Below, in pieces: positions 48,401 through 59,815 of a stretch of DNA of 64,000 bases. Below the pieces are notes generated by a model. That model was not told the DNA's origin. It saw only the letters and a program-made list of their open reading frames with translations, and made no database searches. Location of the stretch: the NCBI GenBank assembly GCA_958295665.1, contig OY282558.1:116116838-116180837 (forward strand). The letters are read 5' to 3'. Positions within the stretch are counted from its first letter, which is position 1; every line of letters begins with the position of its first letter. Position numbers and translations under genes: made by a program. The stretch is from Tipula vernalis (Eukaryota > Arthropoda > Insecta > Diptera > Tipulidae).

Positions 48401-48830
48401 CTACAAGTCGATCGGTAAATTATCTGCAATGGAATTTAAATAAATAAATTTAAACGGATTTCTGTGTGTTTATCGATTGGTAAAATTGATAAATTCAAAC
48501 AGGTTTCTGGCTGGTAATCGATTGATGCATTATCTGCAATTGAATAAAAAAAAATAAATACGAACATATTCATGGCTGGTAATCGATTGGTAAAACATTT
48601 GCAATTGAATTTACTTTAATAATTTCCAACAGATTTCTGGCTGATAAGTATTTGCGATTGAATTTCGGCTGATACTCTGGTTTTAGGTTAGTAAATTTGC
48701 CGCAATTGAATTTGAATAAATAAGTTCAAACGTGTTTCTGACTGGTAATCGATTGGTAAAAAAAAAATTTAACAGGTTACTGGCTACTAATCGGTAAAGT
48801 ATCTGCAATTGAATTTAAAAAATGAATTGA
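45495..48830. repeat. Tandem array of ~65-base units with ATCGAT core
   Basis: About 51 diverged head-to-tail units of 65 bases. Each has the order TTTCTGGCTGGTAATCGATT, GGTAAAGTATCTGCAATTGA, then an A-rich stretch and TAAATTCAAACAGA. Measured starts of the GATT landmark (45591, 45655, 45724, 45790, 45855, then 45942, 46007) give spacings of 64-69 and one of 87. A shortened ~45-base variant with GTGAATAAATTCAGACTGG recurs (near 46,129, 46,450, 46,688, 47,890), suggesting a higher-order pattern. 65 is not a multiple of three, so the minus-strand open frames inside are artefacts. It lies about 1.15 kb past the T-box exon. Confidence 0.92.
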
Positions 48831-48849
48831 GAAAATATTTACAATTCAA

Positions 48850-49100
48850 GCTTAAATAATTTCCCAGCTTAACTATAAAGTCACATAATTATACAAACTC
48901 ATCATCCAACTCAATCTCCAAATCCTCCACATAAACTCTACTTAAGCTAAATCTCAGCTCAACCCAGTAGTTACTCCAAACTTATCTCCAACTGAACCCC
49001 ATTTAAGACCAGCATATTACACCAACTTAACACCAACTCAGTTTCCAATTAAATGCTCAATTCAAGCAAAGACTCAAAGCCGAATTCATTCCTCAAATCA
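48850..49100. repeat. C/A-rich degenerate repeat (CCAACTCAA-type), left patch
   Basis: Repeated words such as CCAACTCAATCTCC, CTCAACCCAG and CCAACTGAACCCC. The same style returns at 60,355-60,595 on the far side of the LOA-like element, and the two may be parts of one repeat family. Confidence 0.5.
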
Positions 49101-49309
49101 ACGGACCGTGTATATTGTAACACACTTATGGGAACAATTGGTTAAGAAATTAAATCCGAAGCTACCTCCTTCGACAAGCACTCTGGGTAATGTATGCGTC
49201 AAAACTAATTTTTGGCAACATTCTTTCACTTTGAAATATCAAAATTATTAATAAGGATCGAGATATAAGGGGCGGTAAACTGGCCTGCCAATAACACGTG
49301 ATAATATGA
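49101..49309. other. Unrecognised stretch beside a transposase tail
   Basis: No coding signature of its own. It may be the decayed body of the element whose transposase end follows. Confidence 0.35.
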
Positions 49310-49391
49310 TTGAGCGAATCAGAAATGCTTGTGCTGAAATTCAAGCAGACACTGCATTGAAATCGAAGGCCATCATTTTGAGCATTTAATT
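49310..49391 (+). pseudogene. Tail of a mariner-like transposase
   Basis: The plus strand reads MIERIRNACAEIQADTALK and, one frame over, GHHFEHLI then TAA. Many insect mariner-like transposases end with an ERIxxACxxIxxxT helix followed by a GGHFEHLL-type terminus. The stretch normally between the two blocks is mostly missing and the frames differ. The following DNA includes ACAGCGCCATCTATCG (near 49,570), a word I associate with such elements. Confidence 0.5.
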
Positions 49392-50700
49392 TAATTGAAA
49401 GATGATGAGGCGAAGGGACAGTTATTCGAAATTTTCGAAATTAATACATTTTTTGACGACCAATTTCGAGTATTTACAATGAAACCGTGGTATTTTTATT
49501 GCAGACGTATTGCAGAATCGTTTGCGGAGGTTCTCTGTAGGAGAAATTGAAAAAAATTGAATATCGTCAATTACAGCGCCATCTATCGTGAATCGAAAAA
49601 ATGTTTCAGTCAAATCCTACGTATTTTTAGCCGTAGAATCCGAATCAGCAATAAAAAATAGGGGTTCATATTTTAGTTTCAAAGTTAGCCCCGCCCCACC
49701 TACAAGGAGGAGGGGGGGGTACTAATTTTAACACTAATTTATTTCGCCCAGGGAATAATTAAATTTTGTTTTTTACCATTTTTTCGTAGAGTGCTTATTT
49801 CCCGAGATATTTGAGTGTATCAGGCGAAAACGGTTATTCTAGATTATAGACTGTGGCTTAAAAAACGCTCAGGATGTGCAGTGGCATTTAAAAAAAAAAG
49901 ATTACATTTTAGAGAAATATATATTGGTTATATTAACGTGATGATTAAATCTGCATTTGTGTCGGATTAATCGTAATATATTTAATTGACATATAGGCTC
50001 GTAAAACTTTTTGATATCAAAGGATTAATGATATTGAATTAAAGGATTAATGATATTTTTCTGGCCTATTTTATGGGTAATTGTGCAGCATGTCTTGCAA
50101 AAACGTGAGGAGGCTTGGCTGCTGTCAACATAATCATATTTTTAAATTTAAGACTCTTGAAACTTTTCAAGGGAAACACTTTGTGATAGATAAAATTGTT
50201 ACAGCTCATTAAAATAAAGATGAAAATAACGACAAGAAAGAAGTAAATGACGATCTTAGGGCGATGGGGGAACCAACGCACCTTTGCATTTTAATTATCA
50301 TCTGAACTGAGTATCTGCGCAACAGTGTTTCTCAACTGTTTGGAGCCATCAAATAATTATACTGCTGCGGAACTTAAACCCTAGCCATACTAAAACTTTA
50401 AAACGGAACCAAGTTTTGCGCCAAGAACTCATTCACGTTAAAAATTTCTAAGCTTTCGAAAAGCAACAACCTATGCGTGTTTTAAAATAAAGCTGCTGGA
50501 AAATTACAATGATGTCCATTTGATTCTTAAGCTTTCGCTCGCTGAATTTGATGATTCTGCTAATAGCAAAATTTATTCGGGAAGTTCTCGGCACCACTAT
50601 ACTGGTACCATATACAAAAAAAAAAATCATGTAACTCACGGAAAGTGGAGAATTTTATTTTGAGCTGAATACTGGAAATAATAAGCTTTTTGAATTTATT
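49392..50700. other. Non-coding, partly transposon-derived
   Basis: Probable 3' flank of the mariner-like relic (CTACGTATTTTTAGCCGTAG near 49,617 and a GC-rich patch GCCCCGCCCCACC near 49,690), then featureless AT-rich DNA. Open frames here show no signature. Confidence 0.4.
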
Positions 50701-50712
50701 GTGAATATCGAT

Positions 50713-50903
50713 CTTGTTTGTTTGCTTGTTTGTTTCTACCTTTTCTGGGTATCAAGTCACTCCCAACTCTTTCGTTCATCTTCATCACCCATCGTAATCA
50801 GATGATGTTTGAAAAATACCTTTTGCATCCTGCCCCCAGGGATTCGAACTCGGTACCCTCCCGATCCAATCGCCGCAGCTTTAAGCACTGCGCCGTTTGG
50901 TCG
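50713..50903 (-). mobile_element. tRNA-derived SINE with exact target duplication
   Basis: On the minus strand it starts CGACCAAACGGCGCAGTGCT (A-box-like) and has GAGTTCGAATCCC (B box) about 50 bases later, the RNA polymerase III promoter layout of a tRNA. It ends in an AAACAAACAAGC-type tail (plus strand 50,713-50,736). The 12 bases GTGAATATCGAT flank it exactly at 50,701-50,712 and 50,904-50,915. Length is 191 bases. The B box in the minus orientation and the tail at the left agree. It is related to the SINE at 52,167 by head and tail. Confidence 0.85.
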
Positions 50904-51228
50904 GTGAATATCGATTTTAATATTGCCTTGTTTAAGATTTTAATGCTTCGTGAAGGTGATAAAATATCAAAAATATGACATTTCCCATTGTTATTTTGGA
51001 AAAAGCTAGTAGGTTAGAGATAATAGTTGAAGAGTTAGGAAACCGCCACATTCGGTTAGTCAATTTCGATCGAAATCCATAAATTTGTTTGAGCGGAAAT
51101 GAGGTAAGAAACTGGCAGACATTTTCCGGAAATATCGTTTTTGAACTATCTCATCATCTTTTACTTTCTTTGACGTTAGTAAAATACAGTATAGTAGTAT
51201 GAAAATATTCGACCTTAAAATTTTTGGA

Positions 51229-51437
51229 GATTTCCCACGGGAAACTTGAACTGAATTTTTTTCCTGCGATAGCTATTGACAAGTCACATCAATGCAATTC
51301 ATCTCCAGACATAACACTCTAGAGGCTAATTTTATACAAATTTTCTAATGATTTTTGGAACATCGAATTTTCCTAGATTTCCCACGGAAAACTTGAACTG
51401 AATTTGGTTTTGCGATAGCTATTGAGAAATCACATAA
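51229..51437. repeat. Pair of ~60-base direct repeats
   Basis: GATTTCCCACGGGAAACTTG (51,229 on) recurs at 51,376 with single changes. Both are followed by AACTGAATTT and GCGATAGCTATTGA. The offset is about 147 bases. Confidence 0.7.
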
Positions 51438-51569
51438 AAACGAAAACCAATTTTGTGAATCCCTCTGATTTGCCGATATTTTCCAGGACTAGGTTAAATA
51501 AAGTTTTCCACGCAATCCATGTATCCTATTTACTTTTGGCTGTCAACCACCAAATTGTTTTTTTTTTCG

Positions 51570-52090
51570 GCTGGAACGTTAATAACATAATCTGCATTAT
51601 CGACCTTTTTTTACTTCCGGGCGGAAAGTTTCGGCTGGGATTATACAATCTGTATTACCATTTCTTTACTTTCACCTGGGCTAACACAATCTGCATTATC
51701 GACTTTCCACTTCCGGCTCGCAACTTTCGGATAACTTTAACAGTATACTATTACTATCTGAAATTTTATTATCTAAAAGCTTAATGGAATCGGGATAATT
51801 GTTGGTAATGCACACTAATTGAAATTCTTTTCAGATATGACACTTTAAGGGTTGAGATTATACAAATTTTTACATTTTATATTTAACTTTTCTGATGAAA
51901 CTTAAAGTTTAATTCCTATGTGTATGGTAAACAGTGACAAACCAAACTGAGCCTTTATTCAGTCTTAATATCACTTCATGAAAATACCAGTTTCTAGGTT
52001 GTTTAAAATATGTTTCGGCTGAAATATGTCGGCTGGTAACTTTCGGCTAATATAGCCAAGACAATATCTGAATTATCGATATTTTATATC
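51570..52090. repeat. Degenerate TCGGCTGG / ATCTGCATTATCGA repeats
   Basis: The words CGGCTGG and AATCTGCATTATCGA return several times (near 51,589, 51,689 and 52,063) at uneven spacing. Similarity to the GGCTGGTAATCGATT of the 65-base array suggests a diverged outlier of that family. Confidence 0.4.
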
Positions 52091-52166
52091 TTTCGGGTAA
52101 CTTTAAGAAGGTGTAAGGATTTATTTTTTTTTTTTTTTTTTTTTGTGGTAAAATAAGTTCTTATTA

Positions 52167-52302
52167 CCGAGCAAACGGCGCAGGTGATTGTGCAGGTGGT
52201 TTTCAAAAGACGGATCTGTATCCGCCCGTCCTCGATTTGGCTACTCCAGGCGTAAAGTAGAACGGTAAAAAATAAATCAATAAATCAAACAAACAAACAA
52301 GC
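52167..52302 (+). mobile_element. SINE, second copy, with exact target duplication
   Basis: It begins CCGAGCAAACGGCGCAGGTG, the same head as the SINE at 50,713-50,903, and ends in AAACAAACAAACAAGC. The 12 bases AAGTTCTTATTA flank it exactly (52,155-52,166 and 52,303-52,314). The body between differs and no clear B box is seen, so this is a variant or shortened member of 136 bases. Confidence 0.8.
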
Positions 52303-52314
52303 AAGTTCTTATTA

Positions 52315-54759
52315 TAAAAAATTTTATAAACTTGTAAAAAATGGAGCTAACTTTGATATGACCTTGACATGCAACTTCAAGGGGGCCAAAAATAATTAAA
52401 TTAACTTTCCACACCGAACCCAAACAATTTCAACAAAAATTATTTCGATTGTCCAGACGTAAAATAGATGAAATTCAATTTAAGTCATAATCTATAATCT
52501 GAAAATCTATCTGTGAAAATATGGTCTTTTTGAGCGACAATTGATTTATGTGTTGCTTATAAGAAAATTAGAAAGGTTAACTGTCAAATTAAAACATATT
52601 TAGTAAAAGTGTTTAGTTTTTGAATGCCATTATGCGAGGAGTTATTAAATCAGAGTATAAAAAATCAATAAAATGCAGTCCATACTAAATTAGCTATAAT
52701 TTACATAAATTTTCATGAATTTATAATTATTTTGTATCCAATAAAGTCATCAGATCAAAATATGATATGAGCGATCATTATAAAAATTAAACTACTGTAT
52801 ATAATAAATTTGACACATGTTGTTAAATTATATACACATAATCTAATTTAATTTCTAATATTTGTCGTTTAGTATAAAAGAGCACACAATATAAGAAGAC
52901 AACGAAGATCGTGGAAGAAAAACTCACACAGTAAATAGAAACAAAAAGAAACATAATCACATGGCGCATATATTAGAGATTATAACACTAAATACGAAAT
53001 GTGTGGTCTTATTATTATACTTGCTTTGAACCCAAACAGAATACGACAACTGGATGTGTATACGGCACCAAACCAACGAAAAAGATCTAATAAATTTCCC
53101 TTTATATGTTCTTCTGATTTTTTTTTTTTGATTTTTTTATTGGAATAAATAAGAACGAAGTTCATAAATTTTCTTTTTTACTTGGAGTGTTGTTGTTGTC
53201 ATTGTTATTATTATTATTGTTATTATTACAGAAAACACACAACAGAAGTAACAAAAACAAAACAAAACGAAAAAAAAATACACTTTTGAGGTAATTAAGA
53301 CACATACATACATATATTGGAATATGTTATGCGTCTTGAGATTTTGATATATCTTTCGGAATCTTTTTTTTTTTTTTTTTTTTTTGTCATTTAAGATGAT
53401 TATTATACGATTGTTTATAAGGGAAGCATATCATTAAAATTTGTGTATCAGATTTATGCCTCTCTGTATGTTGAGTGAAATATGTAATTGGTTTTAAGGA
53501 TATGTTTATAAATATTTTATAATGAAGTGACTTTCTTTTGATTCTGAACTGTATAGCTATTTGGCATACTTGAATTTGGCGCCACTGAATATGAAATATG
53601 CGTTTTATTTGTTTTTGTTTTATATGTATTTATGTGTGGTCCCAAAAATGTGTGCAAATCTTACCACACAGTAGTATTAAGAAATTCCTCTAATTGCCAT
53701 TCAAACAAAAAGTCGCGAGTTTCATTTCACTCCTGCGTCACGTCTCAACAACGGTTTTTTGTTTTTTTATTTTAATTAAGTCTCAACACAAATTTTATAA
53801 ATTTCAAGGTGTTAAGGTGAATAATTAGTCAACATTTTGCATGTACACATCGAAACTATTTTAATGTAATTATTCATTAAATTAATAATTATATTTAATG
53901 AATTATTAATTAATTTATTCTAATTATTGTTATTACAGTGTCACCTAAAAAAAAAAAAAGTTTTTTTTTTTTTGCTCGTATCGTGATTACGATAAATTAT
54001 TGTTTTATCATAAATAAACGGTTATACACAAAACTATTATAAAAATTAGCATAATCAATATATATACACATAGCTCAACTCATAATTATCATAGTTATAT
54101 TTATAGATTTAAAATTGCGCTGACTAAAAGCGCGCATTCAACAGCATGCAAAAAAAAAAAAAATAAAACTGGATTGATATGTATATCAAATAAAACGAAA
54201 AGTTTGCAATTTTTGCCGTACATTATATACTTTCAAATTTAATTAATTTTATTGTTGTACTTAATTTATTTATAAACATTAAATATAAATAAATAAGAAA
54301 ATCGTATTTCTTGTAATTAAACACAAAAGAATTGTGATAAATATAAATTTAACAACAACTTCAACAGACCATAAATCAAAATGTGTTATTGCGAGAACAA
54401 AAGAACTTTGAAATATGTGTGTAAGACTTAGTGACTTGGATGAACAGAATGTAGTTAATCTAATGTGAGCGGCTGTAGGAGTGATTAAAAAGACAGAAGA
54501 TGGCGCTAAAAATAAATTGAGAAATCATTAGACCCCCCATCTTTTCAAAGGCTTCGCTTCTGTCAAGCTTTTATTGTGAACCATAATAGCAGAAGAGCAC
54601 CAACGACTTAGAGACTAAGGTTGTTTAGTTCTATTAAGGTCTTACTTAAATTTCCCAAACATTTTCCGCAACTTAGAAAAACCGGCCAAAAATATTAAGT
54701 ATATTTTTGAGTAACTGTGAATGTAAACTAATCGTTAAACATACACATACAATTTTTCT
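52315..54759. other. AT-rich non-coding stretch
   Basis: No gene. It has an ATT/GTT microsatellite near 53,190-53,230 and 22 T at 53,364-53,385. The last ~300 bases may include the 3' UTR of the non-LTR element that follows on the minus strand; I could not place its end. Confidence 0.45.
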
Positions 54760-56030
54760 CTGCTCTACTCGCTGAACCATCTAGAGCTTACAATGAAAAG
54801 TTACACACACCTGACATCCATCCCATTGAGATCCGCCACATCACTGAGGAGAGGAGCTCCTAAAAATTTCCATCTGCTTAACGCTAGGCAAGTGCAGATT
54901 AGATTGAGTACAGTTTCTTCCTCTTCTACATTTTCACAGCTTCTACAGTAATCATTAGCTGAGACTCCTCGCCTCCGCACATGCTCACCTATGAGACAGT
55001 GCCCTGTAATAACCCATAACTAATTTGGCGACGCTAAAGTATTAACAGATGTCCAGTTCTTGCTTGATCCAGTCTTGGCCAAATGTGTGTACCATTGGAC
55101 CATCTATCGTTCGCTGCCCTCCTAGCTTCTTTCTGAAGCAAGGGTTTGCATGTAGCGAGCGGAATTTCAACATTTACCTTACTTGGTAAAGTGGGGCAAT
55201 TTGTACCATGCCGAGCGAGTTCATCTGCCTTTTCATTCCCTACAACACTGAAGTACCCTGCCACCCTCGTTAAGTGTATGTTGTACTATTCTGCCATCTC
55301 GTTAAGAGATGAGGGACAGCTCTTGTATAGCTTCAACGTAAGGAAATATTGTGCGTTAATAGCGGCCTGATTGTCCGTAAAAATGCGAATATCCCTTACA
55401 AATGCTACATTATACCTGAACCAATCCACGCCCTTAATTATCGCAATTAATTCAGCCTGAAAAATGCTGCAATAGTCGGGGAGACGAAATGAGAGGTTCA
55501 CCCTACCTACCTTCCAGTAATATCTGGAGGGAATATCAGTATGAAATCTTTTCCCAAAAGATGGTAATGGAATCATGTAATCGGTGGTACCAAGGCAAGG
55601 ATATCTCAGGGTATTACTACAGGGTCACATAGAAATGGATTTGATTCTTATGGCCGTGCTCGCCGCCATTTGAGTGCTCAGAATATCTAGGGGTATGAGA
55701 TGAAAAAAAACCTCTAATGCCTCGGTGTATACTTCTGAGTGCACCACTAATACACATGGTGGAAGTTCTCTGAAATTGCATCAGCAACTTTTGATTAGCC
55801 ATACTCTTTAAGGCTGCCCACCAAACAACAATCCCATATAAAAGTATGTGCCTTATCACTGAAGTATAGAGCCAGTATACGATATGGGGTTCAAGGCCCC
55901 ATCGTTTTCCAATAGCATTTTTACAGGAGTATAACGCTACAGATTTCTTTACCCTTTCTAAAATATTAGGCTTCTAAATAAGTTTGCTGTCCAAAAAAAC
56001 ATTCAGGTATTTCGCTTTATTTTTATTTAT
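54760..56030 (-). pseudogene. Second LOA-like copy: RT thumb, RNase H and C-terminus
   Basis: It starts abruptly with AKYLNVFLDSKLI (stop) KPNILERVKKSV, then YSCKNAIGKRWGLEPHIVY, which are homologous to but different from the matching part of the right-hand copy. HILLYGIVVWWAALKSM follows, then the RNase H: SIFQAELIAIIKGVDWF, IFTDNQAAINA and GNEKADELARHGTN. In the last block the usual His (VxGH) is Phe (AGYF). The C-terminal piece reads RRGVSANDYCRSC and VEEEETVLNLICTC in broken frames. Its 5' end next to an A/T-rich 30-base stretch fits a 5'-truncated insertion or a deletion junction. Confidence 0.82.
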
Positions 56031-56035
56031 TATTC

Positions 56036-58886
56036 AAATGATAATGTGCTCATTTCAGTGTCACGACTTCCCCGATCGCAACCACTTAAGTTTGATACAG
56101 TAGCCAGGAAGACGAACAGAAATATTCACATTAAGCGTCTCACAGAAGACTCCGGCTCCTACCTTACCATTTAGCTTAGAACGGTCCGTGAAAAATGGCA
56201 CTGCCTCGTTTTCCAGTATTGATCCGTCCCTCCAGGATGTCCTTGAAGAACAGACGGTCCGGAACCCTTTATCGAAGCACAAGGTTGGTATAGCATAATG
56301 TAGATTCACCAGTTCATCCCTTAGTGATCCAACTATTGTCGAGTGCCCCACCTGCAGACACTTCCACTGCTTACCAAAAACCTCTACTGGAATAAGGTAG
56401 AACATAACCTCCAAAGCGCGAGTAGGTGTCGTCCTAAGCGCCGCGCTTATAAGCGTGCAGGCCATTCTTTGCACCCTTTCCATTCTACTCCTGTATGTTA
56501 CCTTGTCCAGAGCTATCCACCACACGCCCACTCCGTACATAAGTATAGGTCTCACTACGGCAGTGTACAACCGGTGTACTAGCTCCGGTTTCAAACCTCC
56601 TCTTACCTATGGCGTTCCTGCACGAGTAAATGTCTGCAGTTGCCTTATTTACCCTCTTTAACGTATTAGGCATCCAGCTGAGTTTACTGTCCAAGACTAT
56701 GGCCCAAGAATCTCGCTCTATCATAAAATGTCAGTCTAGTGCCGTTTATCGTAGGCGGGCAAACTATCGGAATTTTATAATTCCTGGTAAAAAGTACCAG
56801 CTCTGTCTTGGACGGGTTGATTCCTAATCCACATTTGCTGGCCCATTTGGTAACGATCAATAGTGCATTCTGCATAACATCTCTAATCGTGTCCAAATAT
56901 TTACCTGATACCGCTATCGCTACATCATGTGCGTACCCTACAACCAATACCCCCTCTCTCTCCAGTTCCAACAGCAATTCGTTAATCACTATACTCCAGA
57001 GAGAAGGGGACATTACACCTCCAAGCGGGGTTCCTCTAACCACCCGCCTTCTAATTGTGGACTCCCCCAGTTCTGTGGTAATAACCCTGCTTAACAGCAT
57101 ATGATTAATCAACCTACTTATAGAGTAATCCACCTTCAAAGCTGACAATCCCTCCATGATCGCCTCCATCTTTACGTTATTACAGGCACCTTCAATATCG
57201 AGGAAGGGGACCATACAGAACTCCTGCGAGTAAATTGGCTTTTCAATTGTGCGTACCAAAGCGTGCAAGGCTGTGTTCACCGACCTTCATTTACAGTACG
57301 CATGCTGTGACATTGCCCAATTGCTGGGTTCAATTTTTGATCGTATAAATACATCCACCATCCTTTCCAATGTTTTCAGCAGAAAGGATGATAGAGTTAT
57401 AGGCCTCAGGTCCTTCGAATAAGCATGCGAGCTTTTCCCCGCTTTCGGAATGAAAACCACCATGACCTCCGTCCATTTCCTAGGAATATAGACAAATTTC
57501 AGACATGCTCTGAAGATCATATCCAGCCAGGGAAGGATGACTGCCAAGTTCCTCTGGATCTCCGCTGGTATAATCCTATATGGGCCAGCCGATTTATAAG
57601 GCTTAAACCCGTTCATTTCCCACGCGATCCGTTCCCTATCCACGATGCCCTCCATTTCTATTGAAGGTATTTCTCGATGAGCCCCCGGCTCCGTCGAGCC
57701 ATCGAGGTTTCCCGGAAAGTGCGTATTTATTAGAAGCTCCAGAGATTTCATACTAGAAGCTGTCCATGACCCATCCGGCCTAATTAAATAACTATAACTG
57801 GTTGGGTTGGTAAAAAGAATCTTTCTGAGGTTGTAGGTCTCAGATAGATCTTTCATTTTACCACAGAAGAGTCTCCAGGATCCCCTTTGTGCCTTGCTCA
57901 ACTCTCCTTTATATTGCCTCAGGTCCTCCTTATATTAGTCCCAATACCGAGCTTTCCTGGTATTCTTCGCCCTATTAAAGGCTACCCTACAAGCCCCAAC
58001 CCAGTGGACCACCATGTCGGCTTCTGTTTGCCCCTAGGTTTTATCAGGGAGCACGCAGCATTAAATGAAAGATTGCATGCCTTACTGACAATATAAACCA
58101 TGCAATCCAGTTCTTCTACTGTCGCCGGAAATTCTGGAACCTCCAGCGGCAATACCTCCTCTAACACCTTCCCATATTTGTTCCAGTTTGTCCTTCTAGG
58201 ATTCCTGAAGGCTTTCCAGGTAACAGGGTTGACGTTGAGGTTATATATTACATACAGGTGATCAGAGAATAAGTGCTCATTCTCCATTCTCCATCCCCTG
58301 ATCAGATGAAAAATATTATCTGACGCAAATGTCACATTCAAGACCTCCTGTCGATTCCTGACAATAAATGTTGGTTCTCGCACAATATTGCAAACTAAAA
58401 GGTTAGTATTTAATAATTATTCAAAAAATAACTCACCCCTTTCATTAATGTCTGTGCTTCCCCAGCTTGTGCAATGCGCGTTTGCATCACATCCAAGTAT
58501 GACACCTACCTTTCTTTGACCTGCTTCCCGGGTCAGTTTCCCCAAGTTATCCGGTGGAACCTCCTTCTCCTGATCCATATAGGCTGAGGCTAGCCATAAT
58601 TTTTCACAGCTAACCTCAACGCTCGCCGCGGTAACATCCCCACTACTAAATTGAGGAAGAAGGAAAATATTCAAATTATTTTCGCCAAAATACACGATCT
58701 GATCTTCTCAGAGTTGCCTGAGTATAATAATTTATACCATTTCATTCTGAGGCCAAAAATCCTGTTCTTGTTAATCCAAGGTTCTTGGATTAGCACCAAG
58801 TCCTCACCTGACTTAGTCAGTCTTAAAACGATAGCTGCCGAGGCAGCCTTCGTGTGATGCAGGTTCATTTGTACAATGTTAACCAT
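56036..58886 (-). pseudogene. LOA-like ORF2: endonuclease and reverse transcriptase, inactive
   Basis: The endonuclease starts MVNIVQMNLHHTKAASAAIV at 58,886 and has LVLIQEPWINK (Glu), GVILGCDANAHCTSWGSTD (Asp, Asn) and HLFSDHLYVIY (Asp-His), spread over three frames. RT blocks follow: KPYKSAGPYRIIPAEI, VVFIPKAGKSS, PFLDIEGACNNV (catalytic Asp) and RGTPLGGVMSPSLWS. In VVGYAHDVAIAVSG the first of the two catalytic Asp is His. The thumb reads LVHRLYTAVVRPILMYGVGV, and an RNase H start (VPFFTDRSKL) is cut off near 56,040. Frame breaks lie near 58,690, 58,400, 57,900, 57,285 and 56,690. Confidence 0.9.
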
Positions 58887-59045
58887 TGTGACCTACCTTA
58901 TTCATTCTTCCTCTATTTCCCGGATCGGAAAAGTAACCCCTGGATAACCGCCGCTATCCGTCGTTTCGCCGCCTGTCTTCGCTTTTAATCCTTTTATGTG
59001 GTCGCCGTTGCCATCATCCTCTCGCGGAAACATCAACAGGTTTTC

Positions 59046-59815
59046 TTAATCAGAGTCCAGAGAAAGGGAGCAGGTTTGAACAACCATCATTTCGGTATCC
59101 GTGTCCGGCTCCGGAAGATCAACACCTTCCTTCCCGATGTTTACACTAGGCTGGTTTCCCACTTGCGTGTCCACTTCATCCTTCTTATACACATTGAGAG
59201 GAGAGTTAGGGTCCCTCCCTTTGTTTCGCTTTCGTCCAGTTCTTTGCCGGAAGATGTGGGGTACTAGCCTGGATGATCTCAATGACCTCCTCAGGCTTCT
59301 CTGGCTTGGTTGGCAACCAGAAGGCCTCCAGCTTCGCGCCCTGACGTACCTCGCCTACTTTGTCCACTGCCATTCTATACAGATCTACCGATTTTATCTG
59401 AGCACGCAGTCAACTTAACGCGCCCCTGATACCACCCCGCATCCCTACAGGACGGTGGGGGTCCCGGATTATCTCTCGGGACTTCCAAAAATACGGAGTT
59501 CAGTTCGTTGTAAACCAACTTCCATTTTTCAGCCGTAATGCTCCCGTCTTCCTGATCCCTGTCAATGATGGCTAACATCAAGGCATGCTCCTTCAAGATT
59601 TCGCTGAACAGCTTCAGCTTTTGATCATTTTGGGCTCCTGTGGTCACCTTGGCTCGTTTAGCGTCGCCTGGTACTTCCTTATCAAGTGACCTCATTCTTT
59701 TCGAACCAAGATCCTTATTCAAAGGGCCGCTGCCGACAACTTGCCGAGCCCATGCCACGGATTTCTTTTGTTCTGCTGTTAACTGCCCCTCTGGAGTCGA
59801 AGTCAGCCTTTCCAA
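59046..59815 (-). pseudogene. LOA-like ORF1, one or more frame breaks
   Basis: From Met at 59,815 the frame holds LTAEQKKSVAWARQVVGSGP, a basic patch (SLDKEVPGDAKRAKV), FSEILKEHALMLAIIDRDQE and CRDAGWYQGRVKLTACSDKI, and stops at 59,375. Text typical of the continuation follows in other frames (KLEAFWLPTKPEKPEEVIEI, then PHIFRQRTGRKRNKGRDP) to about 59,046. There are no CCHC knuckles. The GWYQGRxKLxACxD block, as I recall it, belongs to LOA-type ORF1. The protein would bind element RNA. Confidence 0.75.

Noticed and set aside
46043..48429. Minus-strand open frames with repeated LPVRNLFEFIFFKFN-like text
   Set aside because: They are translations of the 65-base tandem array; the period is not a multiple of three and frames drift, so no protein repeat is conserved.
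45495..48830. A CRISPR-like repeat array
   Set aside because: The whole 65-base unit repeats with drift; there are no unique spacers, and the context is a eukaryotic intron.
50800..50890. A tRNA gene on the minus strand
   Set aside because: A and B boxes are present, but no full cloverleaf is evident, an AAAC tail follows and a target duplication surrounds it, so it is a SINE.
55146..55370. Plus-strand frames across the LOA-like element
   Set aside because: Antisense shadows of RT and RNase H frames that have clear motifs on the minus strand.
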